From Chitinophagaceae bacterium UBA2793 (GTDB taxonomy: Bacteria > Bacteroidota > Bacteroidia > Chitinophagales > Chitinophagaceae), in assembly GCA_002352045.1 (NCBI GenBank), contig DEHT01000012.1:1-32819 (forward strand): 32,819 bases of DNA. The letters run 5' to 3'. A model generated the notes under the pieces. That model had not been told where the DNA came from, ran no database searches, and saw nothing but the letters and a program-made list of their open reading frames with translations. Below, piece after piece: positions 32,717-32,819 of the stretch (within the stretch, counting starts at the first letter, position 1; each line of letters opens with the position of its first letter). Position numbers and translations under genes: made by a program.

Positions 32717-32819
32717 TTGAACAAAACTGTATTTTTAGTAACTCCTCCTTTTACTCAACTCAATACGCCTTACCCGGCTACGGCTTACCTGAAAGGATTT
32801 TTAAATACAAAGAATATCA
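32717..32819 (+). CDS. Partial gene, probable B12-binding radical SAM protein
   Basis: The frame runs off the right edge with 34 codons visible. It starts at a TTG at 32717 since no ATG exists between it and the in-frame stop at 32681-32683. The peptide NKTVFLVTPPFTQLNTPYP and then ATAYLKGFLNTKN resembles the N-terminus of B12-binding-domain radical SAM proteins (hydrophobic strand, TPP, then PYPATAYLKGFL). The radical SAM Cys motif lies beyond the window, so the family is likely but not proven. Confidence 0.6.
   Translation, partial: MNKTVFLVTPPFTQLNTPYPATAYLKGFLNTKNI

Overview
The window reads as a chromosomal segment of a Bacteroidota bacterium, most likely a member of the Chitinophagaceae or a close relative. 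The evidence is AT-rich DNA, several promoters with the Bacteroidota -7 element TAnnTTTG, almost no Shine-Dalgarno sequences, and typical gene types: an ABC permease fused to an M1 peptidase, a secreted P1-type nuclease, and a two-component pair with a 7TM kinase. The family placement is an inference from gene content. No rRNA, tRNA, CRISPR array or intact insertion sequence was seen.

Layout. 1-470 is a non-coding left edge ending in a promoter. 471-4567 (+) is a two-gene ABC exporter whose permease carries an M1-type metallopeptidase domain. 4793-5956 (+) is galactokinase, convergent with an orphan 2-oxoacid:ferredoxin oxidoreductase beta subunit (6007-7044, -). 7147-9530 (-) holds an AhpD-like protein, a 7TM histidine kinase and its NarL-type regulator. 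9596-11338 (-) is a secreted cell-wall amidase preceded by a small unknown membrane ORF. 12059-15250 (-) holds an M28 peptidase, RpiB and TatC. 15564-16187 (-) is a Gly/Gln/Asn-rich protein resembling the DUF937 group. 16299-23008 (-) is the most unusual part: a soluble M48-type metallopeptidase followed 5 bp later by a 1829-residue protein with a DUF4011 region, an SF1 helicase, a Vsr/MTES_1575-like nuclease fold with altered active-site residues, and a C-terminal WGR domain. A 133-bp nested inverted-repeat element lies directly upstream.

23326-25684 (+) holds a VF530-type DNA-binding protein, a DUF1415 protein and a MATE exporter. 25730-26863 (-) is a membrane glycosyltransferase. 26997-29279 (+) is a MarR regulator followed by a VLCAD-like acyl-CoA dehydrogenase. 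The right part holds an SPFH/prohibitin C-terminal fragment, a frameshifted secreted protein coupled to a SixA-like histidine phosphatase, a small secreted monohaem cytochrome c, an S1/P1 nuclease, and the start of a probable B12-binding radical SAM gene cut by the edge.

Most genes are housekeeping or envelope functions. The best candidate for a little-described system is the M48 peptidase plus DUF4011-helicase-WGR pair, whose helicase half resembles the anti-phage protein Hhe. Its role here is inferred from domain architecture only.
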